Assembly: GCF_000686805.1 (NCBI RefSeq) | Contig: NZ_JMLP01000012.1 | Coordinates: forward strand, 1-64,000 | DNA length: 64,000 bases | From: Bacillus sp. UNC41MFS5 | GTDB lineage: Bacteria > Bacillota > Bacilli > Bacillales_B > DSM-18226 | Reading direction: 5' to 3' | Shown here: one piece after another, positions 63,138-64,000 of the stretch | Layout: every line of letters begins with the position of its first letter | How positions within the stretch are numbered: position 1 is the first letter of the stretch | Made by a program: the position numbers and the translations under genes | The notes under the pieces: model-generated | What the model was told of the DNA's origin: nothing | The model's database searches: none | What the model saw: the letters and a program-made list of their open reading frames with translations, nothing else

Positions 63138-64000
63138 TCAAACTGTTTCTTTCGTTAATAGTTTTTTAGCAAACGCTTCAGCAATTTTTACGCCTGCTGA
63201 AGTCATGATATCTAGATTTCCTGCATATACAGGCAAGTAATCACCAGCACCTTCCACTTCTAGGAAGATGGTTACCTTATTTCCTTCAAAAATAGGTTCT
63301 GTGCGAAGTCGATAACCTGGAACATATGCTTGAACCACTTTTTCCATTTCAGCAATAGATTTTCTAATTGCCGCTTCGTCCATTTTCCCCTCTTCTACTA
63401 GCGTATAAACAGTATCACGCATCATAATTGGTGGTTCTGCAGGGTTTAAAATCATAATTGCTTTCCCTTTTTTGGCACCACCAACTTCTGCAATCGCACG
63501 AGAGGTTGTTTCGGTAAATTCATCAATATTGGCACGTGTTCCCGGGCCAGCACTCAAGCTTGCAATTGTCGCAACGATTTCTGCGTATTCTACAGGAGCT
63601 ACGCGGTTTACTGCATGGACCATAGGAATGGTCGCCTGACCACCACAAGTAATCAAATTGATATTATCTTTATCTAAATGTTCATCAATATTAACGGCAG
63701 CACATACATATGGGCCAACAGCTGCAGGCGTCATATCAATAACTTTTATTCCTGCTTCTTTTAATACCTTTGCATTGTAGAGATGCGCTTTGGCAGAAGT
63801 TGCATCAAAAACGATGTCAGCTTCTAAGTTTGGGTCTGCAAGGAATCCATCAATCCCTGTATCCACACCTGCATATCCCATTTCTTTTGCACGGCGTAAC
63901 CCGTCTGATTGCGGATCAATTCCAATGACTGCTGTTAACTCTAAAAATTCCGAGCGTCCAAGTTTAATCATTAAATCTGTACCAATGTTTCCTGAGCCAA
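63138..64000 (-). CDS. Acylating acetaldehyde dehydrogenase (partial, cut by window end)
   Basis: Residues read to the window edge at 64000: the frame is open upstream and encodes GSGNIGTDL before MIKL, so the true N-terminus with the rest of the GXGXXG cofactor motif lies outside. At least 286 residues are present. It resembles MhpF/BphJ, which converts acetaldehyde, NAD and CoA to acetyl-CoA. The catalytic Cys lies in [17 protein letters not shown]. It continues the meta-cleavage operon; upstream genes, probably including a hydratase, are not seen. Confidence 0.92.
   Translation of the reverse strand, partial: GSGNIGTDLMIKLGRSEFLELTAVIGIDPQSDGLRRAKEMGYAGVDTGIDGFLADPNLEADIVFDATSAKAHLYNAKVLKEAGIKVIDMTPAAVGPYVCAAVNIDEHLDKDNINLITCGGQATIPMVHAVNRVAPVEYAEIVATIASLSAGPGTRANIDEFTETTSRAIAEVGGAKKGKAIMILNPAEPPIMMRDTVYTLVEEGKMDEAAIRKSIAEMEKVVQAYVPGYRLRTEPIFEGNKVTIFLEVEGAGDYLPVYAGNLDIMTSAGVKIAEAFAKKLLTKETV

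Overview
This is a low-GC Firmicute chromosome segment from an endospore-forming member of the Bacillaceae. The evidence is spore genes (sspE, sspK, yfhD, yfhE), Bacillus-type SD sequences and sigma-A promoters, and long gene order shared with the Bacillus subtilis ygxA-ygzB-perR-ygaF-gsaB-ygaE-ygaD-ygaC-ygaB-sspE-fabL-yfhS-mutY-yfhP-yfhJ-sspK-yfhH-recX-yfhF-yfhE-yfhD block. The intergenic repeats and the arg, meta-cleavage and peptide-transport loci suggest a Neobacillus/Mesobacillus-like species rather than B. subtilis. I cannot name the species.

Layout. Positions 1-500 hold the 5' end of a 16S rRNA gene (minus strand) with boxA and two tandem promoters. Positions 516-8394 hold ygxA, ygzB, perR with its operator, a PduO-type cobalamin adenosyltransferase, the peroxiredoxin bcp, a small ion channel, an ABC-2 exporter and hemL. 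Positions 8400-13230 hold a large glutamate synthase gene with a cre site and an unusual start region in which a hairpin separates the SD from the ATG. Positions 13350-25905 hold the conserved yga/yfh housekeeping and spore block, interrupted by three copies of a foldable, MITE-like repeat. Positions 25926-28508 hold two GT2 glycosyltransferases, one fused to a LamG-like lectin domain.

Position 28733 onward is mainly amino-acid biosynthesis. There is a homoserine dehydrogenase behind a SAM-I riboswitch and a three-gene nitrilase/GNAT operon. The complete arginine pathway follows on the minus strand: argC-argJ-argB-argD-carA-carB-argF, then argG-argH, with ARG boxes in front of argC and argG. 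Next come a DUF4395 gene, a structured RNA candidate and aroD-aroK. Positions 47292-56740 hold a dpp/opp-type peptide ABC operon, a GyrI-like protein, a MerR/TipA regulator and a POT-family peptide transporter. The right end (56776-64000) has a short UvrC-like GIY-YIG protein, a methyltransferase, a decayed VWA fragment, a glutathione peroxidase/OhrR-like pair, a GntP permease with a cre-like site, and the end of a meta-cleavage operon (4-hydroxy-2-oxovalerate aldolase and acylating acetaldehyde dehydrogenase, cut by the window edge).

How it fits together: peroxide defence (PerR, Bcp, GPx/OhrR-like), nitrogen and arginine metabolism (GltB, Arg, Car), peptide uptake (Dpp, DtpT) and carbon-catabolite control (cre sites at gltB, argC and gntP) are the main themes. 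Most of the window is ordinary core genome. The most unusual signals are the gltB start hairpin, the covarying repeat family (one copy supplies the end of the ABC exporter gene), the LamG-GT2 fusion, and the RNA candidate between aroD and the DUF4395 gene. Nothing in the window looks like a phage, CRISPR array or defence island.
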